A DNA stretch of 10,676 bases from Clostridia bacterium (lineage in GTDB: Bacteria; Bacillota_A; Clostridia; Christensenellales; UBA1750), in contig JAFPSR010000088.1 in the NCBI GenBank assembly GCA_017413675.1, positions 1 to 10,676 of the forward strand. The letters run 5' to 3'. The position numbers and the translations under genes are program-made. Positions 1-6,370 of this stretch are shown here, one piece after another. The notes under the pieces are model-generated. The model saw nothing but the letters and a program-made list of their open reading frames with translations, searched no databases and was not told where the DNA came from. Position 1 is the stretch's first letter. Each line of letters opens with the position of its first letter.

Positions 1-1
1 C

Positions 2-151
2 GGATTAAGAGATGTTGACGCTGTTATCACAACAAGAGAACTTGCAAGAATGATCAAACAAAGAGATTTAGATTTTGCAAATCTTGAAGATTCACTATTT
101 GATGACCCTATGGGAGAAGCAAGTGGAGCTGGAGCAATCTTTGGAACAACA
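2..151 (+). pseudogene. [FeFe]-hydrogenase catalytic-domain fragment
   Basis: The frame is open from base 2, so the ATG at 50 is internal. It reads GLRDVDAVITTRELARMIK, then an acidic linker, DDPMGEASGAGAIFGTT. This matches the large-subunit C-terminal region of [FeFe] hydrogenases (a DxVITTRELA stretch followed by a PxGExSGAGxIFGxT motif), which should continue with a GGVMEAALRT-like segment. That continuation is missing: after the second Thr of FGTT (base 151) the sequence becomes unrelated. Codons here are AT-rich (TTA, AGA, CTA, GCA), unlike everything downstream. This is therefore a truncated piece, about 50 codons visible, of an H2-metabolism enzyme that begins before the window. It could be a real recombination scar or a metagenomic assembly chimera. 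The family call is confident from motifs; the reason for the break is unknown. Confidence 0.75.
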
Positions 152-532
152 CTCCCGAAAGAAGGCATTACATTCGTGGGATTTGTGAAGGAACGTTTCG
201 AAGTGGCGGCATCGCCGGCGGCTTTCGGAATGATTGAGTATAACCTCAAGACGAACGAGTACCAGCTGCGGGATATGAATGCGCAGGAAAGAGAAAAGTA
301 CGGGGACGAGTATTTTGCAGGCCTGGACAACTTTTCCAGAGAAGGACGCATTGAAAAATATGCCGAACGGGATCCGAAAAAGGATACGGACCCGGTTACC
401 GGGTACGGGTTCCGTGTTGTCAATATCAGCGAGAACGAACCGGTGATCAACGGGGACATGGTCACGGCGCCGATGGTCATTGATTATAAAGTGGAAATCC
501 TGCGGATAATCGGGACAGTCTATTATAAATAA
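2..532 (+). CDS. Chimeric open frame: hydrogenase fragment fused to an unrecognised small protein
   Basis: One uninterrupted frame joins the hydrogenase piece (bases 2-151) to about 126 codons of a different protein (152-529, stop TAA 530-532). I do not recognise the second part. It is hydrophilic and charged in its middle (QEREKYGDEYFAGLDNF, then ERDPKKDTDPVTGYGF). It ends in a hydrophobic, probably beta-rich tail with TAPMVIDYKVEILRIIGTVYYK-like character. No signal peptide or membrane segment is visible, but its natural N-terminus may have been lost at the junction. The last 44 residues align without gaps to the end of the broken gene at 682-969 (14 identities by my count: TGYGF, TAP, GT and scattered others), so the two form a tandem paralogous pair. 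A strong terminator at 634-680 follows. If the junction is an artefact, the true start of this gene is not in the window. Confidence 0.55.
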   Translation, partial: GLRDVDAVITTRELARMIKQRDLDFANLEDSLFDDPMGEASGAGAIFGTTLPKEGITFVGFVKERFEVAASPAAFGMIEYNLKTNEYQLRDMNAQEREKYGDEYFAGLDNFSREGRIEKYAERDPKKDTDPVTGYGFRVVNISENEPVINGDMVTAPMVIDYKVEILRIIGTVYYK

Positions 533-536
533 CCCG

Positions 537-570
537 GTTTCCGATCCTGCTCCCCCGGGAGCGAGGAAAC
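537..570 (+). other. GC-rich two-part hairpin downstream of the first gene
   Basis: Five bases after the stop codon, GTTTCC (537-542) can pair with GGAAAC (565-570), and inside it GCTCCC (549-554) pairs with GGGAGC (557-562) across a 2-base CC. Small internal loops separate the two helices. No T-run follows, so this is not a classical terminator. It may be a 3' stabilising or processing structure, or incidental in GC-rich DNA. Confidence 0.35.
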
Positions 571-633
571 GGCCATAAGACGGCGGGAAGCGGAGAATCC
601 GCGTCCGCGCGGGCCGAACGAATCAAGGAGTGA

Positions 634-680
634 GCCGGCTCTCCACCCGGAAATTCCGGAGGGGAGCCGGCAGTGTTTTT
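634..680 (+). terminator. Nested rho-independent terminator
   Basis: GCCGGCTCTCC (634-644) pairs with GGGGAGCCGGC (661-671) over 11 bp, including one G-U pair. Its loop contains a second perfect helix, CCGGAA (647-652) with TTCCGG (654-659) around a single A. CAGTG and a run of five T (676-680) follow. It would end transcription of the gene stopping at 532. The next start codon, 682, begins one base after the T-run. Confidence 0.75.
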
Positions 681-681
681 C

Positions 682-969
682 ATGAAAAGGAAAGTTATGT
701 GGATAGCCCTTCTGACGGCTGCTGTCCTGGCTCTTGGCGGCATCCCCGGAGCCGGGCTTTATTGCCCTGTATTTCCAGTCCTGGATCCGGACAGGGACAT
801 CCGGGGAGTACACGGATGAAAAGGGAACCCGTTTACCGGGTATGGGTTCCTGGCTTACGGCTTGATCCAGGAGGAGTGGAATGTGCAAAACGGTGCGCTG
901 ACGGCCCCGGTGGTGCTGGAATTTACGGGGGACCTGGAAAAGATTAGCGGGACGCTGATCTACAGATAG
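682..969 (+). pseudogene. Broken paralog of the upstream small protein (two compensating frameshifts)
   Basis: Reading begins at ATG 682, or at ATG 697, which has AAAGGAAA in front of it. The start is MKRKVMWIALLTAAVLALGG, a basic N-terminus and a hydrophobic signal or membrane segment. In this frame a TGA stops translation at 817-819. The middle makes better protein sense one frame over (FIALYFQSWIRTGTSGEYTDEKG), after which the original frame resumes with NPFTGYGFLAYGLIQ and ends SGTLIYR, TAG 967-969. One extra base near the GGG around 753-756 and one missing base near the AAAAGGG around 819-825 would explain this and restore a protein of about 95 residues. Its last 44 residues align without gaps to the end of the protein stopping at 532. 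Function is unknown; a small membrane-anchored or exported protein is likely. The two indels sit in short homopolymers, so sequencing error is a real alternative to decay. Confidence 0.6.
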
Positions 970-1160
970 GAGAACGGCAATCGGGAAGGGGATCCTGCGG
1001 AAGGGCGGGAACCTCTTCCTTCTGTTTGTCCGAAAGCGGGGAATTCAGGAAATCAGGGCAAAGTTTGCAAAAAACCGGGCAGAAAACCCTTCGCTTTGGT
1101 ATACTGGAAGGGACGGAAATATCCCCCTTCGGAAGAAGGGGGAGAACAGGAAGGTGCCGG
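970..1160 (+). promoter_or_regulatory. Promoter and leader region of the nag operon
   Basis: This 191-base gap separates the broken small-protein gene from the kinase. TATACT at 1100-1105 is preceded by TGG at 1097-1099, giving an extended -10 (TGnTATACT). No convincing -35 lies 16-18 bases upstream. Transcription would begin near 1112, giving a leader of about 49 bases that carries the hairpin at 1123-1142 and the ribosome binding site AGGAAGG near 1149-1155. No other gene is visible here. Confidence 0.5.
1123..1142 (+). promoter_or_regulatory. Leader hairpin or operator palindrome before the GlcNAc kinase
   Basis: CCCCCTTC (1123-1130) and GAAGGGGG (1135-1142) form a perfect 8-bp stem closed by GGAA, a GNRA-type tetraloop. 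It lies shortly after the predicted transcription start and ends about 6 bases before the ribosome binding site. It could act as an RNA element limiting ribosome access or as a repressor-binding palindrome in DNA. No T-run follows, so it is not a terminator. Confidence 0.45.
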
Positions 1161-2102
1161 ATGACACGGAGAAGCTATCTTGGTGTGGATATCGGCGGGA
1201 CCGCGGTGAAACTGGGAATCGTGGATTCGATGGGAAAGATCGGAAAGCGGTTCCGGTTCCCGCTTGTGTATGACGGAGTGACCGTAACGCCCATGCAGGC
1301 AGTAGTTGCGGGAATCCGTACTTTTTTAGCGGAGGAGGAGATCCTGCCCGGGATGTTGTCCGGGATCGGGGTTTCCTGTCCGGGACTGATGGATGCAAAG
1401 AACGGGAAGATGACCGAGGAAGGGGCATCCAATATTCCCGGGATGGAAAATGTGCCGGTCTGCGGCATCCTGACGGAGGAGTTTTCCCTGCCCTGTGCAT
1501 TGGCCAATGACGGGAACTGTGCCGTACTGGCGGAGCAGCGGATCGGGGCTGCCCGCGGATTTGCGGATGTAGTCGGCGTGATCCTGGGAACCGGGATTGG
1601 CGGCGGCATCCTTGTAGACGGGAAGATCCTGGAAGGAAGCCACGGGTTCGGCGGGGAGATCGGGCATATCCCGCTGCATGCCGGAGACGGGGAACCGTGT
1701 CCCTGCGGGCAGCGCGGCTGTTTCGAGAGGTACGCGTCTACCGGTGCCCTGGTTCGGCGGGCTGAAGCCCTGAACCCGGAATGGAAAGACGGGATGGCTG
1801 TCTTTGCGGCGGCAGAAGGAGGGAATCCGCAGGCTAGGGACCTTCTGGCCTCCTGGATTGAGGAGATTGCCTGCGGGATCCGGAGCCTTGTGCATGTATT
1901 TGATCCGGAGATTGTGATTATCGGGGGCGGTGTTTCCGCTCAGAAGGAACTGCTGATCGATCCCCTCCGGGAACGGCTTCTTTCCATGCTGATGCCCCCC
2001 TATGCAGCCCGCCTGACGCTGCGTGCGGCACAGCTTGGAAATGATGCAGGCCTGATCGGGGCGGTTTTCCATCTGCTGGGAAGGGAAGGTGATCCCGAAT
2101 GA
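1161..2102 (+). CDS. nagK: ROK-family N-acetylglucosamine kinase (or glucokinase)
   Basis: Likely phosphorylates N-acetylglucosamine to GlcNAc-6-phosphate with ATP in the cytoplasm. The product is 313 aa, normal for ROK sugar kinases. It shows the N-terminal phosphate loop VDIGGT (around residues 9-14), the catalytic Asp in ANDGN (D117), LGTGIGGG (142-149) and GEIGHI (165-170). The ROK zinc site CPCGQRGC supplies C180, C182 and C187 with H169, and FERYAS follows it. A C-terminal IIGGGVS segment is present. There is no N-terminal DNA-binding domain, so it is a kinase and not a NagC-type repressor. ATG 1161 is chosen because AGGAAGG precedes it and the sugar-kinase homology begins there; the frame is open further upstream but that part looks non-coding. 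The stop overlaps the start of nagB (ATGA), which implies translational coupling. GlcNAc specificity rests on the neighbours; sequence alone cannot exclude glucose or N-acetylmannosamine. Confidence 0.88.
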   Translation: MTRRSYLGVDIGGTAVKLGIVDSMGKIGKRFRFPLVYDGVTVTPMQAVVAGIRTFLAEEEILPGMLSGIGVSCPGLMDAKNGKMTEEGASNIPGMENVPVCGILTEEFSLPCALANDGNCAVLAEQRIGAARGFADVVGVILGTGIGGGILVDGKILEGSHGFGGEIGHIPLHAGDGEPCPCGQRGCFERYASTGALVRRAEALNPEWKDGMAVFAAAEGGNPQARDLLASWIEEIACGIRSLVHVFDPEIVIIGGGVSAQKELLIDPLRERLLSMLMPPYAARLTLRAAQLGNDAGLIGAVFHLLGREGDPE

Positions 2103-2830
2103 AGATCCTGCGGGCCAAAGATTACCGGGATATGTCGCGTAAGGCGGCGAATATCGTTTCCGCCCAGATCATCATGAAACCGAACGCGGTCGTCGGACTT
2201 GCGACCGGCGGTACCATGGTTGGGATCTATGACCAATTGGTGGAATGGTACGGGAAAGGTGATCTGGATTTTTCGGAAATCACGTCGGTCAACCTGGATG
2301 AGTACCGGGATATCCCCGCCGGTCATCCGCAGAGTTACCGGACATTCATGCACAGGAACCTGTTTGACCGGGTGAATATGAATCCCGAACGAATTCATAT
2401 TCCGGATGGATCGGATCCGGACGAGGAAAAGGTCTGTCGGGAATATGAGGAAATGATCCACAGGCTGGGCGGGATCGACCTGCAACTGCTCGGGATCGGG
2501 ACCGACGGGCATATCGGGTTCAATGAACCGGGCGGGGCATTCGAGATGGAAACGCACAGCGTGGATCTTCAGGAGAGTACGATTACAGCGAATGCGCGTT
2601 TCTTTGCCAGCCGGGAAGATGTGCCGAGAAGGGCTTACACCATGGGCATCAAAAGCATTATGCAGGCCCGGAAGGTCCTGATGGCGGCCAGCGGGGAGAA
2701 CAAGGCAGAGATGATCAGGAAGGCTTTCTTCGGCCCGGTGACCCCGGAAGTGCCGGCCAGCATCCTGCAGATGCACCCGGATTTCACGCTGGTCGGGGAT
2801 GAAGCTGCCCTGTGCCTGATTGACAGATAA
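2099..2830 (+). CDS. nagB: Glucosamine-6-phosphate deaminase
   Basis: Converts glucosamine-6-phosphate to fructose-6-phosphate and ammonium, the last step that brings amino sugars into glycolysis. At 243 aa it is the shorter Gram-positive type, without the C-terminal extension of the E. coli enzyme. Visible motifs are the phosphate-binding GLATGGTMVGIY (33-44), SVNLDEY with D67, GHPQSY, and the active-site block LGIGTDGHIGFNEP (131-144) with D136, H138 and E143. These match D72, D141, H143 and E148 of E. coli NagB with a constant offset of five. ATG 2099 overlaps the TGA of the kinase, and its ribosome binding site (AAGGGAAGG) lies inside the kinase's last codons. The nagA ribosome binding site starts on this gene's stop codon. 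Confidence 0.96.
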   Translation: MKILRAKDYRDMSRKAANIVSAQIIMKPNAVVGLATGGTMVGIYDQLVEWYGKGDLDFSEITSVNLDEYRDIPAGHPQSYRTFMHRNLFDRVNMNPERIHIPDGSDPDEEKVCREYEEMIHRLGGIDLQLLGIGTDGHIGFNEPGGAFEMETHSVDLQESTITANARFFASREDVPRRAYTMGIKSIMQARKVLMAASGENKAEMIRKAFFGPVTPEVPASILQMHPDFTLVGDEAALCLIDR

Positions 2831-2841
2831 GGAGACCGGTC

Positions 2842-3969
2842 ATGATTATCCGTAATGCCATGGTATATACGCCGGATCATTGCTTCCGGAAGGAGGATAT
2901 CCTCATCCGGGACGGACGGATCCGGTACGGCCTTATGCCGGAACCCGGGGAGGAAACGCTGGAGGCGGAAGGCCTGTATGCTCTGCCGGGACTTGTGGAT
3001 ATTCATTTCCATGGGGCAAACGGGGCTGAATTCAGTGACGGGGAGCCGGAAGGCCTCAGGAAGATCGCGCAGTACGAGGCATCGCGAGGGGTTCTTGCGA
3101 TCTGTCCTGCCACCATGACGCTTTCCGAAGAGCAGCTTCTGAAAGTGATGCATACGGCAAGGGAACACCGGAACACATCCGGGGCGGACCTGGCAGGCAT
3201 CAACCTGGAAGGCCCGTTCATCAGCCCGAAGAAACCGGGGGCTATGGATCAGCAGTTCATCCGGCCGGCGGATATTGCGGAATTCCGCAGGCTGCAGGAA
3301 GCGAGCGGGAACCGGATCCGGCTTGTGGATGTCGCACCGGAAGAGAAGGGAAATCTGGAATTCATCCGGCAGGTCGGGAAAGAGGTCCGTATCAGCATTG
3401 CACATACGGATACCGATTATGACGGTGCCTGGTCTGCTTTTACAGCGGGGGCCAGACAGATGACGCACCTGTTCAATGCCATGAACGGGATCCATCACCG
3501 GAATCCCGGCCCGGTACTGGCATGTCTGGAGAGCGGGGCAGACGCCGAACTGATCACAGACGGGATCCATATTCACCCGGCCGTGGTCCGTATGGTGTTC
3601 CGCCTCTTCGGTGAGGAGAGGGTGATCCTGGTTTCCGATTCTATGATGGCCACGGGGCTCAGGGACGGGAATTACCATCTGGGCGGCCAGGACGTAACGG
3701 TAGAAGGAAAACATGTGTTCCTGACCCGGCAGCCCGGGACGATTGCGGGAAGCGCAACGGACCTGTACGGATGCATGTGTGAGGCGGTTTCCATGGGGAT
3801 CCCGCTGGAAAGCGCCGTACGGGCGGCATCGGAGAACCCGGCCAGGGCAATCGGCATTGCCGGGGAATACGGTTCATTGGGAGAGGGTGCCTGGGGGAAT
3901 GTGATCCTTGCGGACCGGGCACTTGGCATCCGTGCCGTGATACAAAAAGGGAAAAGGATCGGAAGCTGA
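2842..3969 (+). CDS. nagA: N-acetylglucosamine-6-phosphate deacetylase
   Basis: Removes acetate from GlcNAc-6-phosphate to give glucosamine-6-phosphate for NagB. It is a 375-aa cytoplasmic metal-dependent hydrolase of the amidohydrolase superfamily, full length. Features in order are the N-terminal beta-sandwich strand, the HFHG metal motif (H55, H57), NLEGPF with E123, IAHT with H188, THLFNAM with H209, TDGIHIHP with H243 and the catalytic Asp in VSDSM (D266). AAGGAG at 2829-2834 sits 7 bases before ATG 2842 and overlaps the nagB stop. With the two upstream genes it completes the GlcNAc to fructose-6-phosphate route. Only 11 bases separate it from the next gene, so the transcript very probably continues. 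Confidence 0.96.
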   Translation: MIIRNAMVYTPDHCFRKEDILIRDGRIRYGLMPEPGEETLEAEGLYALPGLVDIHFHGANGAEFSDGEPEGLRKIAQYEASRGVLAICPATMTLSEEQLLKVMHTAREHRNTSGADLAGINLEGPFISPKKPGAMDQQFIRPADIAEFRRLQEASGNRIRLVDVAPEEKGNLEFIRQVGKEVRISIAHTDTDYDGAWSAFTAGARQMTHLFNAMNGIHHRNPGPVLACLESGADAELITDGIHIHPAVVRMVFRLFGEERVILVSDSMMATGLRDGNYHLGGQDVTVEGKHVFLTRQPGTIAGSATDLYGCMCEAVSMGIPLESAVRAASENPARAIGIAGEYGSLGEGAWGNVILADRALGIRAVIQKGKRIGS

Positions 3970-3980
3970 GGATAAACCAA

Positions 3981-4424
3981 GTGAAACTGATGATCAGCGC
4001 CTGTCTTCTGGGAAAGAATTGCAAGTACAGCGGCGGGGACAACCGTAATGAAACCGTTCTGGCGTTTGCCAGGGGGCATGAAGTGATCCCGGTTTGTCCG
4101 GAAACGGCCGGCGGGCTGCCTGTCCCGCGCACGCCCTGTGAGATTGTCTGCGGCATAGTCCGCACGGCAGACGGGGAAAGCCGGGACCGGGAATTCCGCC
4201 TGGGCGCGGAAAGATGCCTGGCTCTGGCCAGGGAACAGAAGATCGACCTTGCCATCCTGCAGCCGCGCAGCCCGTCCTGCGGGGTCCGGCAGATCTATGA
4301 CGGGACCTTCAGCGGGACGCTGAAGGAAGGATCGGGCATTTTTGCGTCCCTGCTGCAGGAAGACGGGTTCCGGGTACTGGAGCCGGAGGATTTGATAGAA
4401 ACGGAAAAGGGGAAAACACAGTGA
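3981..4424 (+). CDS. DUF523 family protein (TudS-like desulfidase family)
   Basis: A 147-aa soluble protein with hallmark DUF523 motifs: ISACLLGKNCKYSG (5-18), VIPVCPETAGGLPVPRTP (35-52) and AILQPRSPSCGVRQIYDGTFSG (91-112). The conserved cysteines C8, C39 and C100 are present. In the characterised member TudS (2-thiouracil desulfidase) three such cysteines hold an iron-sulfur cluster that removes sulfur from thiolated bases; extending this to the present protein is inference. In the last motif Gln94 stands where I expect Lys (AILK) in most relatives. The start is GTG 3981, with GAGG 9 bases upstream. The last bases overlap the next gene's GTG start (GTGA), so the two are coupled. It probably shares the nag transcript, though no metabolic link to amino sugars is obvious. 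Confidence 0.88.
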   Translation: MKLMISACLLGKNCKYSGGDNRNETVLAFARGHEVIPVCPETAGGLPVPRTPCEIVCGIVRTADGESRDREFRLGAERCLALAREQKIDLAILQPRSPSCGVRQIYDGTFSGTLKEGSGIFASLLQEDGFRVLEPEDLIETEKGKTQ

Positions 4425-5131
4425 GAACACCGATCGCGGATCTGCATACGCATACCCTGGCCAGCGGCCATGCCTACGGGACAATCCGGGAGATGGCACA
4501 GGCAGCGGCGGAGAAAAAGCTGGAAATTCTGGGCTTTGCTGAGCATGGGCCCGGGATTCCGGAGACCGTGCATCCGAATTACTTCAAGAATTTGGCGGTC
4601 ATTCCCCGGGAACTGTATGGGGTCAGGATCCTGCACGGGTGCGAAATCAATGTGCTGAATGACGGGATGCTGTCCCTGGAGGATAGCATCATCGAAAAAC
4701 TGGATTTCGCGATCGCGGGGATCCACAGGCAGTGCTACACGGATGCCGGGATCGAAGGGAATACAGAAAACGTGATTTCGTGCATGCGGCACCCGAAAGT
4801 GAAACTGGTTTCCCATCCGGACGATGACCATACCCCACTGGATTATGAAAGCCTGGTGAAGGGAGCCCGGGAAACGGGTACGGCGCTGGAAGTGAACAAC
4901 AGTTCCCTGCTGAAGCCGGAGCGCCGTCTTCATTGCTTTGAAAATTACGGGAAGATGCTGGCATGGTGCCGGAAACTCGGCGTGCCGGTGATCATCAGCT
5001 CCGATGCGCACGATCCCAGTTGGGTCGGCAGATTCGGGGAAGCAATGGAATTGATGGATTCCCTTTCCTTCCCGGAAGAATTGGTACTGAACCTGGATGC
5101 CACAAATCTCAGAAAGTTTTTGCTCGGATAG
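4421..5131 (+). CDS. PHP-domain phosphatase, YcdX-like
   Basis: A 236-aa polymerase-and-histidinol-phosphatase fold protein closely resembling E. coli YcdX, a trinuclear-metal phosphatase. Metal ligands are all visible: DLHTHT (D7, H9, H11), SGHAYGT (H17), AEHGPG (H42), GCEIN (E75), AGIHRQ (H102), LVSHPDDD (H132) and SSDAH (D195, H197). EVNNSS (157-162) is also typical of this subgroup. It is cytoplasmic with no signal peptide, and the natural substrate is unknown. GTG 4421 overlaps the stop of the DUF523 gene, and AAGGGG lies 8 bases upstream. No terminator is visible in the 96 bases that follow, so the next gene may be co-transcribed. Confidence 0.92.
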   Translation: MRTPIADLHTHTLASGHAYGTIREMAQAAAEKKLEILGFAEHGPGIPETVHPNYFKNLAVIPRELYGVRILHGCEINVLNDGMLSLEDSIIEKLDFAIAGIHRQCYTDAGIEGNTENVISCMRHPKVKLVSHPDDDHTPLDYESLVKGARETGTALEVNNSSLLKPERRLHCFENYGKMLAWCRKLGVPVIISSDAHDPSWVGRFGEAMELMDSLSFPEELVLNLDATNLRKFLLG

Positions 5132-5227
5132 AGAAGGCCCGAAAACCGGATAAGGGGGAAACAGTACGAAACGGAGATCGTCCGTCTGTCCTGAGACTGC
5201 AGATACGTCGATAGAGGAGGAAAGAAT

Positions 5228-6172
5228 ATGAGAGAACTGGAATCGTTCCCGAAAGTACAGCTGGGTATTTTCCCGACACCGATCCGGAAGCTGGAAAACA
5301 TCAGCAGGATTCTCAAAACCAATGTGTATATCAAACGGGATGACCTGACGGGTCTGGGACTCGGCGGGAACAAGACCCGTAAACTGGAATACCTGATGGC
5401 GGATGCCCGGGAAAAAGGCGCGAAGATCGTGTTTACCACGGGCGGCGCACAGTCCAACCATGCCATGCTGACTGCGGCGGCTGCCGCCAAGCTCGGGATG
5501 CGGGCTATCCTGATCCTGAAAAAACGGGGAGTCACCGAAAGGGTCGGCAACCAGCTCCTGGAATACCTGATGGGCACGGAAGTGCATTTCATGGATACGG
5601 ATGATTATCAGGACATCTATGATGAAATGGATCGGATGGGGCAGGCGATCGGGGAGACGTACTACAAGATCCCCTGCGGCGGCTCCAATGCCGTCGGGGC
5701 GCTCGGATATGTGGAATGTGCCCGGGAGATCGCTGCCCAGGACAAGGATTTTGATGCGGTAGTCTGCGCGGAAGGAAGCGGCGGGACCATGGCCGGGATT
5801 GCCCTGGGTGCAAAACTGTACCTGCCGGGGACAAAAGTCTACGGGATGATGGTAGACACGGACCCGTTTGATGTGATTACCCCCCGTCTGATGCGGGAAA
5901 CTGCGGATCTTCTGGAAAGGGATATTGATATCACACCGGCGGATTATATCCTGCGGGATATGTGCGGCCCCGGTTATGCGATCCCTTCGGAAGAGGGAAA
6001 CCATGCGGTGGAACTGATGGCGAAACAGGAAGGAATCTTCCTGGACCCGGTCTATACAGGAAAGGCCTTTGCCGGGCTGATGGCGATGGCGGAAGAAGGC
6101 GTCTTTACCGAGAAAAACAGGGTACTGTTCCTGCACACCGGCGGCGCAGGCGGCCTGTTCGCGCTGGGATAA
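5228..6172 (+). CDS. dcyD: D-cysteine desulfhydrase / ACC-deaminase family PLP enzyme
   Basis: Predicted to break D-cysteine into pyruvate, sulfide and ammonium using pyridoxal phosphate. It is 314 aa, close to the usual length of DcyD. Motifs are KRDDLTGLGLGGNKTRKLEYL, with K49 as the PLP-binding lysine, GGAQSNHAMLTAAAA (72-86) contacting the cofactor, the glycine-rich AEGSGGTMAG, GPGYAIPSEEGNHAVELMA and LDPVYTGKAFAGLMAM, and LHTGGAGGLFALG at the C-terminus. AGAGGAGG lies 8-9 bases before ATG 5228. The same fold includes 1-aminocyclopropane-1-carboxylate deaminase and D-amino-acid lyases. The GYAIP and DPVYTGKA motifs favour D-cysteine desulfhydrase, but substrate is not proved by sequence. 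It lies 96 bases after the PHP gene with no clear promoter of its own. Confidence 0.85.
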   Translation: MRELESFPKVQLGIFPTPIRKLENISRILKTNVYIKRDDLTGLGLGGNKTRKLEYLMADAREKGAKIVFTTGGAQSNHAMLTAAAAAKLGMRAILILKKRGVTERVGNQLLEYLMGTEVHFMDTDDYQDIYDEMDRMGQAIGETYYKIPCGGSNAVGALGYVECAREIAAQDKDFDAVVCAEGSGGTMAGIALGAKLYLPGTKVYGMMVDTDPFDVITPRLMRETADLLERDIDITPADYILRDMCGPGYAIPSEEGNHAVELMAKQEGIFLDPVYTGKAFAGLMAMAEEGVFTEKNRVLFLHTGGAGGLFALG

Positions 6173-6370
6173 ACGGATACGGAGGAGGTTCTTCCCCGGG
6201 CACGGATTTTTCGGGATTCCTGCCTGTGGGAGGGACCTCTTCTTGTTATGTTTTGGAAATGGGATTGCATATCCATGCAGAGGGTGCCTATAATGATGTG
6301 TCCAACTGAAAATGATGACCGCTTCTTCTGCCCGCAGGGACAGAATGGGGCAATATAAAAGGAAACCGGT
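6173..6370 (+). promoter_or_regulatory. Intergenic region with possible MATE promoter
   Basis: This 198-base gap contains a perfect TATAAT at 6289-6294. The best -35 candidate is TTGCAT at 6265-6270 (18-base spacer), which is weak. GAGGAGGTTC near 6181-6190 can pair loosely with GGACCTCTTC near 6233-6242 using G-U pairs. This might be a poor terminator for the desulfhydrase gene. The ribosome binding site AAAAGGAAA lies just before ATG 6371. Confidence 0.4.

Noticed and set aside
50..52. ATG at 50 as the start of the first gene
   Set aside because: The hydrogenase homology runs upstream of it in the same frame to base 2, so it is an internal Met.
630..947. Open frame of about 105 codons on the plus strand across the broken paralog
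   Set aside because: It reads through the terminator hairpin and in a different frame from the conserved TGYGF...TAP...GT tail; its composition looks non-coding.
1026..1160. N-terminal extension of the ROK kinase upstream of 1161
   Set aside because: The added residues are low-complexity basic sequence, cover the predicted promoter and hairpin, and ATG 1161 has its own ribosome binding site and the family-typical start.
2635..3714. Minus-strand open frame of about 359 codons opposite nagA
   Set aside because: Antisense to nagB/nagA, both full length with complete active sites.
5171..5185. Small hairpin ACGGA/TCCGT between the PHP and desulfhydrase genes as a terminator
   Set aside because: Only 5 bp and no T-run follows.
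4295..6136. Long minus-strand open frame of about 613 codons opposite the PHP and desulfhydrase genes
   Set aside because: It lies fully antisense to two genes with intact catalytic motifs, shows no recognisable domain, and is rich in Arg, His and Pro as expected for the complement of GC-biased codons.
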